Counted from the first letter of the stretch, positions 17,954 to 26,944 are shown. The stretch is DNA of 42,160 nt from Chitinophagaceae bacterium (GCA_947380905.1 CANCSS010000019.1:1-42160); one strand, 5' to 3'. The notes: generated from the sequence alone by a model not told the origin. Made by a program: numbers and translations.

Positions 17954-19237
17954 ATGATTAAAAAATTAAATAAGTTGCCATTTAAGTTCCCCTTCATGGC
18001 ACTTTGTATCTTGATGGGATCCTTGTTAATGATGGCTTTTGGGTCCAATAAAGGCGCTCCAAAATTCAATTCAGATCCTGAACATACTGTGTTTGTTCCA
18101 GGTGGTTCTTTTTATATGGGAGCCAGTGATGAGCAAATTGATATGGCCATGGTGAATCGAAAAAAATTGGTATCAATTCAAAGTTTCTGGATGGACAAAA
18201 CAGAAATTACCAATGAGCAATACAGAAAGTTTGTAAGTTATGTAAGCGACTCTTTAAAATACCTAGCTGTTTATCTTGGAGGCATCAATCAAGCAGAAGA
18301 TACCATTAAAGTAGATTGGTCAAGAGCGCAAAAAATAAATTTAAACAGCAAAGCCGTTATTGAAAAATTGAATGAGTTGCTTTTAAGTCCTGACAATCGA
18401 TACAAAGGGAAAATTGGCATTGATCCTTTGAAATTAATTTATAAATATTCTTTTATTGATTTAAAAGCAGCAGCGATGGCTTCTAAATCATTGGAACTTC
18501 CACTTAGCGATTTTAAAGTGACCAAAGAAGAACCTGTGTATCCTGATACTTTGGTTTGGATGCGTGATTTTTCTTATTCCTACAATGAGCCATTAACTCG
18601 TATGTATTTTTCTCATCCATCTTACAATGAATATCCTGTAGTAGGGGTTACTTGGAGACAAGCCACTGCCTTCTGTCATTGGAGAAGCAATAACAGTGAT
18701 TACTACGCTGGTAAACCTGGTCGTGCAGATGCTAAAATTGATGGCATCTTCCGTTTGCCTACAGAAGCAGAATGGGAATATGCTGCAAGAGGAAATTCAA
18801 AATCAAATGCAATGTATCCTTGGGGATCGCCTTATACCAGAACAAAAGAAGGACGCTTGTTGGCTAATTTTAAACCAGGCAGAGGGGATTACTTTGGTGG
18901 AAACTCCAAAGCAGATAATATATACACTACCAAGGTTAAAACCTATGCGGAAAATGGCTATAAGCTTTTTGATATGGCAGGGAATGTAGCAGAATGGACC
19001 AGCTCCATTTTTTATGAAGGAGGTTACAATTTTGTAGGAGATTTTAGTCCCGATATGCAATACAATGCAAAGGACGAGGATCCTATTTTAATGAAACGTA
19101 AAGTAACTAGAGGAGGTTCTTGGAAAGACATCGCTTACAATTGCCAAGTTAGTACAAGAAGCTACGAATACCAAGATACAGCAAAATCATATATTGGATT
19201 TAGATGCGTTCTATCCATGGCGCCAAGAGTTAATTAA
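17954..19237 (+). CDS. gldK: Type IX secretion/gliding protein GldK (PorK-like), without lipobox
   Basis: 427 residues. After an N-terminal hydrophobic segment (about 14-29) it is a single formylglycine-generating-enzyme-like (SUMF1) domain: VPGGSFYMGASDEQ, SFWMDKTEITNEQYRKFV, YPVVGVTWRQATAFC, FRLPTEAEWEYAARG, AGNVAEWTSS, VTRGGSWKD and SYIGFRCV. In GldK/PorK this domain is structural; with GldN it forms a ring under the outer membrane. Family members are usually lipoproteins, but here AFGSNKG appears where a lipobox cysteine is expected (Phe29); Cys18 has no lipobox context. It is first in gldKLMN, which fixes the assignment over GldJ. Gap to gldL is 45 bases. Confidence 0.92.
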   Translation: MIKKLNKLPFKFPFMALCILMGSLLMMAFGSNKGAPKFNSDPEHTVFVPGGSFYMGASDEQIDMAMVNRKKLVSIQSFWMDKTEITNEQYRKFVSYVSDSLKYLAVYLGGINQAEDTIKVDWSRAQKINLNSKAVIEKLNELLLSPDNRYKGKIGIDPLKLIYKYSFIDLKAAAMASKSLELPLSDFKVTKEEPVYPDTLVWMRDFSYSYNEPLTRMYFSHPSYNEYPVVGVTWRQATAFCHWRSNNSDYYAGKPGRADAKIDGIFRLPTEAEWEYAARGNSKSNAMYPWGSPYTRTKEGRLLANFKPGRGDYFGGNSKADNIYTTKVKTYAENGYKLFDMAGNVAEWTSSIFYEGGYNFVGDFSPDMQYNAKDEDPILMKRKVTRGGSWKDIAYNCQVSTRSYEYQDTAKSYIGFRCVLSMAPRVN

Positions 19238-19282
19238 AAACAATACCCACTAAATTTTATTTAAAAACTATAAATTTCTCCA

Positions 19283-19966
19283 ATGTCAAATTCTATTTCT
19301 CCAAGAACCAATAAAATTATTAATGTAGTTTTCTCATTGGGCGCGGCCGTTGTAATTATTGCAACTTTGGCTAAGATATTACACCTTGGATGGGCAGATT
19401 ATGCTTTGATACTTGGCTTTATAACAGAAGCTGTTATTTTTACCATCTATGCTTTTTTACCTCCACCAGAAGTAGGAGACGCTACACATGCGCCACAAGC
19501 GGGTGCGGTCGATTCTGTGATGGCGCACTTAGAAGCGGCAAAATTAGATGGCGCTGCTTTTGAAAAATTAAGTACAAGTTTTCAGCGTTTGAATGATACA
19601 GCCATGTATTTGGGTGATTTGGCGGAGATGTCAAAATCAAGTAAAGATTTTACCAACAATACGAAAGAAGCTGCCATTGCATTGGGCACCATTAAAGATG
19701 CCGCAGCTGGGGTATCTTCTAACTTAGGAAGTTTTACTTTGGCCTCAGACGGGGTGAAGAATTTAAGTGAACAATTTCAAATGATGAGTAAAAGCATGGA
19801 GGCCATGAATACTTATTATAGCAAATTAACAGAAGCTTCCAATGCCATGTCTAGTTCGGCACAAGATGCCATTAGAGCCAAAGAGCAAATTGCATTGCTT
19901 GCAGATAATTTAACCAAATTAAATCAAGTATATGGCAATATGATTGTTGCCATGCAAGGACGTTAA
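19283..19966 (+). CDS. gldL: Type IX secretion motor subunit GldL
   Basis: 227 residues, close to the usual 215-300. Two N-terminal membrane helices (about 12-29 and 38-56, joined by a short loop with AKILHLGWADY) are followed by a Pro-rich turn (FLPPPE) and a long soluble helical region (about 80-227) rich in Ala, Ser, Met and Lys. GldL forms the inner-membrane ring around a GldM dimer and uses the proton gradient to power type IX secretion. Acidic and positively charged residues within the helices (Lys at 27, Asp at 35, Glu at 46) are the plausible proton-path positions. It lies between gldK and gldM on the same strand. Confidence 0.95.
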   Translation: MSNSISPRTNKIINVVFSLGAAVVIIATLAKILHLGWADYALILGFITEAVIFTIYAFLPPPEVGDATHAPQAGAVDSVMAHLEAAKLDGAAFEKLSTSFQRLNDTAMYLGDLAEMSKSSKDFTNNTKEAAIALGTIKDAAAGVSSNLGSFTLASDGVKNLSEQFQMMSKSMEAMNTYYSKLTEASNAMSSSAQDAIRAKEQIALLADNLTKLNQVYGNMIVAMQGR

Positions 19967-20007
19967 TTGTATTTTAAAACATTTCATTTTATTAAAAACT
20001 AGTATAC

Positions 20008-21570
20008 ATGTCATTACCTAAGGAGCCAAGGCAGAAAATGATCAACATCATGTACATTGTGTTGACTGCTTTATTGGCGTTAAATGTATCTAGCGAAATT
20101 TTAAATGCGTTTAAAACCATTGAGCAAAGTTTGGCCAATGCAAATAATATTATTGAGCGAAAGAACAATGATATCTATAAGTCATTAAAAAATAAATTAT
20201 CCGATCCAAAAACAGCAGAAAAAGCAGCCATTTGGGCACCAAAAGCGGAAAAAGCGCATGGCTATGCAGATGCTTTGTTTAATTACATTGCCGAGTTAAA
20301 AAAAGAATTGAAAATAGCCTCTGGTTTAAAAATTAAAGATGGAAAAGAAGAATACAAGGAAGATGATTTGGAAGCAACTACCAGATTGTTTTTAAATTTT
20401 AAAAGTGGTGAAACAAGAAGCCAGGATTTGTATAAAAAATTGGTACAATTTAAAGCTGATTTAGCAGCGATTGATCCCTCTATAGAAAAAGAAGTCATTC
20501 CTAATTTGCCTTTGGATTTAAGCATACCTCAAACAAAAAGTATTGCTGGCAAAACCGATTGGGGCTATGCGTATTTTAACATGACACCAAGTGTGGCTGC
20601 TATTACCATTCTAACTAAATTTCAAAATGACATTAGAAATAGTGAAGCGCAAGTGGTAGAGTATTGCCACAAAGAAATTGGTGAAGTAGAATTGATATAC
20701 GATCAGTTCAATGCATTTGCTGCCTCCAATTCTCAATATTTAATGTCTGGTGAGGAATTGGTGATTACGGCAGGGGTAGGCGCATTTAGTAGTGCAGCCA
20801 AGCCAACCATCAGTATTGATGGCAATACGATTCCTATTACAGCGGATGGATCTGCAGTATATAAAACTACCGCAGGGGCTCCTGGTGCAAGTATTAAAAG
20901 AGTTCGTATATCATTTTTGAAACCGAATGGGGAAACAGCGGTGATCGAAAAAGATGTGAAGTATACCGTGGGTACACCAGTTGGTTTGGTGGTATCAACA
21001 GATAAAACAAGGGTATTTTACAAAGGCTTAGACAATCCGTTAACCATTACGGGCGGTGGTGGCGCAGAGAATATAAATGTTGCAGTAGAAGGTGCCGGCG
21101 CTACTATTAGAAAAGCAAGTGCTGGACAATACATTGTTAATTGTGCTCAATTGGGTAATGTGCTTGTAAATGTGAATAGCGGAAAGTATGCTCAGAAAAT
21201 TTCTATTCCAGTAAAAAGAGTACCTGATCCTATTCCGGTAGTTATAGGTACAAAACCTGGGGGGAGCGTTAGCGGAAATATGTTAGCAAATACATTCAGA
21301 ATACAAACTGGAGTTGGTGTTGAATTAAAAGATTTTATTTTTGAAGGCGTTAAATTTACTGTACTATCATTCAATGTTTTGTTTACTGGAAAGGGGTTTG
21401 AAGAAATGGGAATTGCAGAAGTCAATGGTCCTGCTTTTGCCGGCGAGGTTAAAAGTTTAATGAGAAGATGTCAGCCAGGAACAACTGTTACTATCGCTGG
21501 AATTAAAGTGTTAGAGCCCGGCGGAGGCACTAGAGAATTAGATCAAACAATTACCTTTATTTTACAATAA
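20008..21570 (+). CDS. gldM: Type IX secretion motor subunit GldM
   Basis: 520 residues, matching the usual length of about 515. The start MSLPKEPRQKMINIMYIVLT and the single membrane helix (about 11-29, ending ALLALNVSSEILNAF) are highly typical. A helical periplasmic domain 1 (about 40-220) is followed by three Ig-like beta domains (about 230-520; e.g. VVSTDKTRVFYKGLDNPLTI). GldM spans the periplasm as a dimer and passes motor torque from GldL to the GldK/GldN ring. 41 bases separate it from gldL and 37 from gldN, with no terminator, so the four genes should be one transcript. Confidence 0.97.
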   Translation: MSLPKEPRQKMINIMYIVLTALLALNVSSEILNAFKTIEQSLANANNIIERKNNDIYKSLKNKLSDPKTAEKAAIWAPKAEKAHGYADALFNYIAELKKELKIASGLKIKDGKEEYKEDDLEATTRLFLNFKSGETRSQDLYKKLVQFKADLAAIDPSIEKEVIPNLPLDLSIPQTKSIAGKTDWGYAYFNMTPSVAAITILTKFQNDIRNSEAQVVEYCHKEIGEVELIYDQFNAFAASNSQYLMSGEELVITAGVGAFSSAAKPTISIDGNTIPITADGSAVYKTTAGAPGASIKRVRISFLKPNGETAVIEKDVKYTVGTPVGLVVSTDKTRVFYKGLDNPLTITGGGGAENINVAVEGAGATIRKASAGQYIVNCAQLGNVLVNVNSGKYAQKISIPVKRVPDPIPVVIGTKPGGSVSGNMLANTFRIQTGVGVELKDFIFEGVKFTVLSFNVLFTGKGFEEMGIAEVNGPAFAGEVKSLMRRCQPGTTVTIAGIKVLEPGGGTRELDQTITFILQ

Positions 21571-21607
21571 TTTTTTTGTAAAAAGGGTGGTTTTAAAAAT
21601 ATAGCAA

Positions 21608-22696
21608 ATGAAAAAATATATAATTCCTATTTGTTTTGTTTTGGGAAGTCTTTTATGTGCAACGCTAAGCAATGCGCAATTTAATTATAAGAAAAAAGCA
21701 GCCCCGGCAACCACTCCTGCAAAAGATACGGTGCTTCCAGCTGCTCCTGCACCTGCAACATCATCTGCTGCTCCAGTGCTAGCCCCGCCAGCAGTAAGTA
21801 AAGTGGCAGCGGTGCCCGATCCCAATGTAAAAGCAAGCAAATCTATTGACACCACCTTGGTGGGTGGATTTAATGCCAATCCAAGAAAGAGCTTAAGAAG
21901 CAACAGTGGTTTTTCTACAGATATAAATACCAAAAAAACGCTTCAACAAAGAACGCCAGCCAATTATCAAAATTTAAGAGCAGAAGATGCTTTGTTTAGT
22001 GAATTTGTTTGGGAAGAAGTAGATGGAAGAGAGAAAATCAATAGACCTTTTATTTATCAGGCCTATGATGACAGCGGCGACCAAAGATTTTTTGCTATTT
22101 TATTAAAGGCAATCGAAAGTGATGGAGTAGTGCCATTTTCTGCAGAAGGCGGAGACGATCGTTTTACAAAGCCCCTTAATTTAGACGATGTAAATGCGAT
22201 GTTAAAGGGAAGCCTAGATACGCAGTTGGTACAAAACGTAAGCAATCCAAATGTGTTTGATACCAGTATTATTTACAATACAAAATTAGCACCAAATCCA
22301 GATTCTATATACACTTTCCGTTTAAAAGAGCAATTCATTTTCGATAGCAAAACCAGTAGAATGTATTGCAGAATCATTGGGATTGCTCCTGTGGCAACCA
22401 TTGTTATTAACAATAAGCCAGTCAAAAGAACTTTATTCTGGGTTTACTATCCAGAATTAAGAAATAGTTTGGCCAAGCATGAAGTATACAATCCAAGAAA
22501 TATTTCTAGTAGAATTACTTGGGAAGAATTGTTTGAAAGCAGGTATTTTAATGGCTACGTAGTAAAGTCTACCCTTGATAATTACAATGATAAAATGCTT
22601 AATTCACTATATTCTGATCCAAAAAGAAGGTTGCTAGAAGGAGATAAGATTAAGCAAAAGATTTTTGATTACGAGCAGGATAGATGGGTGTATTAA
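21608..22696 (+). CDS. gldN: Type IX secretion ring subunit GldN
   Basis: 362 residues with a signal peptide (1-23, cut after SNA). The mature protein begins with a Pro/Ala/Lys-rich stretch (about 26-72; PAAPAPATSS, APVLAPPAVSK) and then the conserved GldN domain: ALFSEFVWEEVDGREKINRP, GDQRFFAILLKAI, FIFDSKTSRMYCRIIGIAPV and LFWVYYPELRNSLAKHEVYN. GldN binds GldK in the periplasmic ring of the type IX secretion system. It is last in gldKLMN and ends 10 bases from the convergent uvrC stop; there is no terminator between them. Confidence 0.95.
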   Translation: MKKYIIPICFVLGSLLCATLSNAQFNYKKKAAPATTPAKDTVLPAAPAPATSSAAPVLAPPAVSKVAAVPDPNVKASKSIDTTLVGGFNANPRKSLRSNSGFSTDINTKKTLQQRTPANYQNLRAEDALFSEFVWEEVDGREKINRPFIYQAYDDSGDQRFFAILLKAIESDGVVPFSAEGGDDRFTKPLNLDDVNAMLKGSLDTQLVQNVSNPNVFDTSIIYNTKLAPNPDSIYTFRLKEQFIFDSKTSRMYCRIIGIAPVATIVINNKPVKRTLFWVYYPELRNSLAKHEVYNPRNISSRITWEELFESRYFNGYVVKSTLDNYNDKMLNSLYSDPKRRLLEGDKIKQKIFDYEQDRWVY

Positions 22697-22706
22697 TCCA
22701 TCTGTT

Positions 22707-24512
22707 TTAAGAAGGATCTTTTAAAAAGGCCGCTTTTAAAATGCTTGCTTTTTTGGCGCCAATAATTTCTGTGAGTAGTTCTAATTTAGCTTCTTTTATT
22801 TTTTGTACCGATTTAAAATAGACCAACAACATTTCTTGGGTCTTGGGTCCAATACCCGCAATTTGATCTAAACTATTTTCAAGCGCTCCTTTTGATCTTT
22901 GGCTGCGGTGAAACTGAATGCCAAAGCGGTGCACTTCATCTCGGATAACACGCACTAGCCTGTGTGCTGGACTATTCCAATGCAATTGAATGGAAGCTGA
23001 ATCTCCTGGGAAAAATAACTCTTCTAAATTTTTAGCCAAACCAATCGTGGTTACTTGATGTTCAATACCCAATTCGGTAAGCGCTTCTAGGGCGGCATTT
23101 AATTGCCCTTTGCCGCCATCTATAATAATGAGTTGGGGTAGGGCTTGTTTTTTTTCAAGTACCGAATGGTACCTTCTATAAACGGTTTCTTTCATACTGG
23201 CAAAGTCATTGATGCCTACCACCGATTTGATATTAAATTTTCGATACTCCGATTTACTGGGCGTGCCATTTTTAAAACAAACCATAGCAGAAACCGGATA
23301 AGCGCCTTGGATATTGGAGTTGTCAAAACATTCTATATGTACAGGGGTTTCTTTTAAATGCAACAAGGTTTTTAGCGCTACTAATACTTCATTCTCTTCA
23401 GTATTTTGAACAGTGACTAATTGTTGTTTTTTTACCCACTCTTTAATGGCATAGTCGGCATTTTTTTGTGAGAGCAACAAAAGCTGTTCTTTGTCGCCTT
23501 GTTTGGGTAGGGTATACTTTACGCCTGGTAAAATAGCTTCCAATTCAAATGGAATAATAATTTCTTTGGCATTGGACTGTAAATTATTTCTGAAATAATG
23601 AATGGCAAATGCCAATATTGCTTCTTTGGTTTCTTCCAATGGCACACTGAGTGGTAAGATATGTGTTTGAATGATTCTGCCTTCTTGCACCATCAGGTAG
23701 CTTACATAGGCTTGGTCTTGCTCATGTGCAATGCTAAATACATCGATGGGATATTGTTGTTTGATGTATACTACCGATTTGGTTTGGTAGTTTTCTAGTT
23801 CTTCTATTTTTCTTCTGGTAAGATCGGCTTTTTCAAAAGCCAATTGGCCTGCTTCTTGTGTCATTTTTAATTTTAGCTCCTGAATGACGGGCTTGATATT
23901 TCCTTTTAATAAAAAATTTACTTGCTCAATAGAAGCGTCATAATCGGCGGCTGATTGAAATCCTTGGCAAGGGCCTAAACAATTTCCTAAATGGTATTCT
24001 AAGCACACTTTAAATTTACCAAGCTCAATGTTTTTTTTAGTGAGTGGAAGGGTGCAGGTTCTGAGTGGTATGGTTTGCTTGATATGCGTTATCAATTCTC
24101 TAACAGCCAAGGCATTGGTAAATGGACCTATGTAAGTAGAGCCGTCTTTAATTTTTCGTCGTGTTAAAAAAACTCTTGGAAAGGATTCTTTTTTAATTAC
24201 AATGTAAGGATAGCTTTTGTCATCTTTTAAATTAATATTGTATTTAGGCTGATAATTTTTTATCAATTCATTTTCTAAAATAAAGGCATCATGTTCTGAA
24301 TCTACCAGGGTAAACTGAATGTCTTTAATTTTTTGAACCAATTCCACGGTTTTCTGAGAATGTTGCGCCGAAAAAAAGTAAGAACTGACTCTTTTTTTTA
24401 TGTTTTTAGCCTTGCCTACGTACAATAAATTGCCCTTTTCATCAAAATATTGATAAATACCAGGGTTGTCTGGCAAACTAGATTGTAGTTGTTTAAATTG
24501 TTCTTTTTCCAT
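22707..24512 (-). CDS. uvrC: Excinuclease ABC subunit C
   Basis: 601 residues from the ATG at 24512. An upstream in-frame GTG (24530) overlaps the promoter box and is less likely. N-terminal GIY-YIG nuclease (NPGIYQYFDEKGNLLYVGKAKNI), a Cys-rich region (CLEYHLGNCLGPC), a UVR motif near 195-230, the RNase H-like second nuclease (IECFDNSNIQG, IIDGGKGQLNAA, HRFGIQFHR) and C-terminal helix-hairpin-helix (IAGIGPKTQEMLL). UvrC makes both incisions in nucleotide excision repair. It diverges from the DUF2721 gene. Confidence 0.96.
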   Translation of the reverse strand: MEKEQFKQLQSSLPDNPGIYQYFDEKGNLLYVGKAKNIKKRVSSYFFSAQHSQKTVELVQKIKDIQFTLVDSEHDAFILENELIKNYQPKYNINLKDDKSYPYIVIKKESFPRVFLTRRKIKDGSTYIGPFTNALAVRELITHIKQTIPLRTCTLPLTKKNIELGKFKVCLEYHLGNCLGPCQGFQSAADYDASIEQVNFLLKGNIKPVIQELKLKMTQEAGQLAFEKADLTRRKIEELENYQTKSVVYIKQQYPIDVFSIAHEQDQAYVSYLMVQEGRIIQTHILPLSVPLEETKEAILAFAIHYFRNNLQSNAKEIIIPFELEAILPGVKYTLPKQGDKEQLLLLSQKNADYAIKEWVKKQQLVTVQNTEENEVLVALKTLLHLKETPVHIECFDNSNIQGAYPVSAMVCFKNGTPSKSEYRKFNIKSVVGINDFASMKETVYRRYHSVLEKKQALPQLIIIDGGKGQLNAALEALTELGIEHQVTTIGLAKNLEELFFPGDSASIQLHWNSPAHRLVRVIRDEVHRFGIQFHRSQRSKGALENSLDQIAGIGPKTQEMLLVYFKSVQKIKEAKLELLTEIIGAKKASILKAAFLKDPS

Positions 24513-24529
24513 ATTCCTTAGGAAGTTCA

Positions 24530-24550
24530 CAAAAATACTTTATATTTTTG
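24530..24550. promoter_or_regulatory. Back-to-back -7 elements for uvrC and the DUF2721 gene
   Basis: A perfect inverted repeat: CAAAAATA (24530-24537), 5-base spacer, TATTTTTG (24543-24550). Each arm read outward is TATTTTTG, a match to TAnnTTTG. The leftward arm is 17 bases before the uvrC ATG; the rightward arm is four bases before the DUF2721 ATG. RNA polymerase could therefore occupy only one direction at a time. Seen directly; promoter function is inferred. Confidence 0.6.
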
Positions 24551-24554
24551 TGTC

Positions 24555-24998
24555 ATGGAATTATCTGTAAATATACCTGCCCTTCTTTTTCCAGCCATCA
24601 GCCTAATTATGCTGGCTTACACCAATCGATTCTTGGCACTTTCTAATAGGGTTCGCATGTTACATGATAAATACCATCAACAAGAGCAGCGACATATCAT
24701 TTTTGGGCAAATTAAGAATCTAAAGTACAGAATCAAGTTGATTCAAAATATGCAAACCTATGGAGTAGCTACTTTGCTGCTGTCTATCGTATGTATGTTC
24801 TTTATTTTTATCGACTATCAAGCCATTGCTAAAATAGTTTTTGGAATTAGTTTGGCTACTTTTTCCATCTCTATCTTTTTATCCCTTATTGAGATTCGTT
24901 TAAGCACCAAAGCCATTGAACTAGAGCTGAGTGATATGGAGGGCTTGGAAGATCCTTCAGTGATGGAGTACCTTAGAAAAAAGTTTGATCGAGAATAA
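24555..24998 (+). CDS. DUF2721 membrane protein
   Basis: 147 residues with three hydrophobic segments (about 4-24, 72-92, 95-116) and a charged region between the first two (NRFLALSNRVRMLHDKYHQQ), the layout of the DUF2721 family of small bacterial membrane proteins. Function unknown. The -7 element ends four bases before the ATG, so the mRNA is predicted to be leaderless. It converges on the ABC exporter gene with only 10 bases between the stop codons. Confidence 0.85.
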   Translation: MELSVNIPALLFPAISLIMLAYTNRFLALSNRVRMLHDKYHQQEQRHIIFGQIKNLKYRIKLIQNMQTYGVATLLLSIVCMFFIFIDYQAIAKIVFGISLATFSISIFLSLIEIRLSTKAIELELSDMEGLEDPSVMEYLRKKFDRE

Positions 24999-25008
24999 AT
25001 TTTAATCC

Positions 25009-26778
25009 TTAGTTCGACGCCCTTCTTTCTCCAATTTGTTGTCTCCACATGGCATAATACAATCCTTTTTCCAACAATAAGGAATCATGAGTGCCTTGTT
25101 CAATCACCTGCCCTTTTTCTAATACATAAATTCTGGTAGCGTGAATGATAGTGCTTAAGCGATGCGCAATCATGATGGTAATTTGTTCTCTTTCTGCCGA
25201 TAATTGACGGATGGTATCTGTAATGGATTCTTCGGTAATACTATCTAAAGAAGAAGTGGCCTCGTCAAAAATAAGCAAATGAGGATGTCTTAATAACGCG
25301 CGCGCTATGGACAATCTTTGTTTTTCCCCACCACTTAATTTCAATCCACCTTCTCCAATCAATGTATCCAATCCATTTCCTCCTTTATCTAATATATTGG
25401 TACAACTTGATTTGGTCAGGGCCAATAACATTTCCTCCTTGGTGGCGTTGGGTGCTACAAAGGCCAAATTTTCGGTAATTGTACCTGCAAACAATTGGGT
25501 ATCCTGCGTAACAAAACTTATTTGATTTCTTAGTTCATTCATATTGATATCATTGGTATTGACTCCATTGACCAATATTTTCCCTTCCTGCGTTTGGTAC
25601 AAACCCACTAATAATTTTACCAAAGTACTTTTACCAGCCCCCGAAGGACCAACAAAGGCAATGGTTTCGCCTTTTTTAGCTTCAAAACTAATATTGTCAA
25701 TGGCTTTAAAATTGGCTGTTTGATGTTGAAAACCCACATTTGAAAATGCCAAGTTCTCAATCGTCCCCACGGCAATGGGATTGGCTGGAATTTGTTCGGT
25801 AGGCTTCTTCATCAAGGCATCAAAATTATTCAAAGAAGCTTCTGTTTCTCTATAGCTCATGATAATACTGCCTATTTCTTGCAAGGGTCCAAAAATAAAA
25901 AAACTATAAAATTGCAAAGAAATTAATTGGCCCACGGTCAATATCTCTTTAAAAATAAGCCACATCAATGTAAAAGTGATTACCTGTCTTAAAAAGTTCA
26001 CCATGGTACCTTGTACAAAACTCAAGGAACGAATGTTTTTTACTTTTTTTAATTCTAAAGCTAAAATTTTATAGGTATTGTTGTTCAATCTATTTATTTC
26101 CTGCGTAGTTAGCCCTAAACTTTTTACCAATTCAATATTGCGCAAACTTTCGGTAGTGGTGCCTGCTAAAGTAGTAGTTTCCTTTACAATATTTTTTTGA
26201 ATGACTTTAATTTTCTTACTTAATAAATTGGTAACATAAGCAATCATACTTGCACCTCCAATATAAATTGGGATGATAGACCAATGCAATCTGGTGGCAT
26301 ATATAGAAACAAAAATCACACTTACGATAATTCCAAACAGTACGTTTACTACATAGCTGATGAACTTTTCACAATCCGTTCTGGCTTTGGTTAAAATAGA
26401 CAGGGTTTCTCCGCTTCTTTGGTCTTCAAATGCTTGGTAAGGCAATTGCATGGAGTGTCTTAAACCATCTGTAAATAAGGCAGCGCCAAATTTTTGAATA
26501 ATTACATTGACTGTATAATCTTGAAAGGCTTTCGCTATTCTGCTCACCATAGCTGTTCCTACCAACAATAGCAGCATATTACTAACGCCCCATAAAAAGT
26601 CCGATTGGCTGCGGTGTAGGCCTGCCTTGTCCAATAAAGGGCTTTTGGCAAAGCCATCAATAAGTCGTCCAAATATCATGGGGTCGAATAAGGAGAAAGT
26701 TTGATTGATTCCAGCCAAGATAAAGGCCAGAAAAACCAAGCTTTTAAAGGGTTTGATGTATTGTAACAATATTTTCAT
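25009..26778 (-). CDS. ABC exporter half-transporter (MsbA-like)
   Basis: 589 residues: an N-terminal membrane domain with six helices (about 15-320) fused to an ATPase domain with Walker A GPSGAGKST (about 377), Q-loop SFVTQDTQLFAG, signature LSGGEKQR (about 479), Walker B LLIFDEATSS (about 500) with the catalytic Glu, and the switch His in MIAHRLS. It works as a homodimer or heterodimer exporting lipids, drugs or peptides; the substrate cannot be deduced. No partner half-transporter is adjacent, so a homodimer is likely. It has a good two-part promoter. Confidence 0.93.
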   Translation of the reverse strand: MKILLQYIKPFKSLVFLAFILAGINQTFSLFDPMIFGRLIDGFAKSPLLDKAGLHRSQSDFLWGVSNMLLLLVGTAMVSRIAKAFQDYTVNVIIQKFGAALFTDGLRHSMQLPYQAFEDQRSGETLSILTKARTDCEKFISYVVNVLFGIIVSVIFVSIYATRLHWSIIPIYIGGASMIAYVTNLLSKKIKVIQKNIVKETTTLAGTTTESLRNIELVKSLGLTTQEINRLNNNTYKILALELKKVKNIRSLSFVQGTMVNFLRQVITFTLMWLIFKEILTVGQLISLQFYSFFIFGPLQEIGSIIMSYRETEASLNNFDALMKKPTEQIPANPIAVGTIENLAFSNVGFQHQTANFKAIDNISFEAKKGETIAFVGPSGAGKSTLVKLLVGLYQTQEGKILVNGVNTNDINMNELRNQISFVTQDTQLFAGTITENLAFVAPNATKEEMLLALTKSSCTNILDKGGNGLDTLIGEGGLKLSGGEKQRLSIARALLRHPHLLIFDEATSSLDSITEESITDTIRQLSAEREQITIMIAHRLSTIIHATRIYVLEKGQVIEQGTHDSLLLEKGLYYAMWRQQIGERRASN

Positions 26779-26800
26779 AGTCGAGTAATGGTAATGGGGG

Positions 26801-26834
26801 CAAAGGTAATAAATCTAACTTGTTTTAAAACAAA
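26801..26834 (-). promoter_or_regulatory. Promoter of the ABC exporter with overlapping palindrome
   Basis: On the minus strand TACCTTTG (26801-26808) is an ideal -7 element and TTTG (26831-26834) lies 22 bases further upstream, within the spacing known for Bacteroidota. A perfect 14-bp palindrome TTGTTTTAAAACAA (26820-26833) overlaps the -33 element and could be an operator. The ATG of the exporter is 22 bases downstream of the -7 box. Confidence 0.6.
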
Positions 26835-26944
26835 TACCAGGCTTATCCACTAGCTGTTGAAAACTGCGAAAGCCAATTGTGGAACTTATACACCGAAAGC
26901 ACTAATTTACTAGTACATTTTTGAGCACCTATCAATTATTTTTT

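Noticed and set aside
24513..24530. GTG start for uvrC
   Set aside because: It overlaps the -7 element, and the ATG at 24512 matches the usual UvrC N-terminus.
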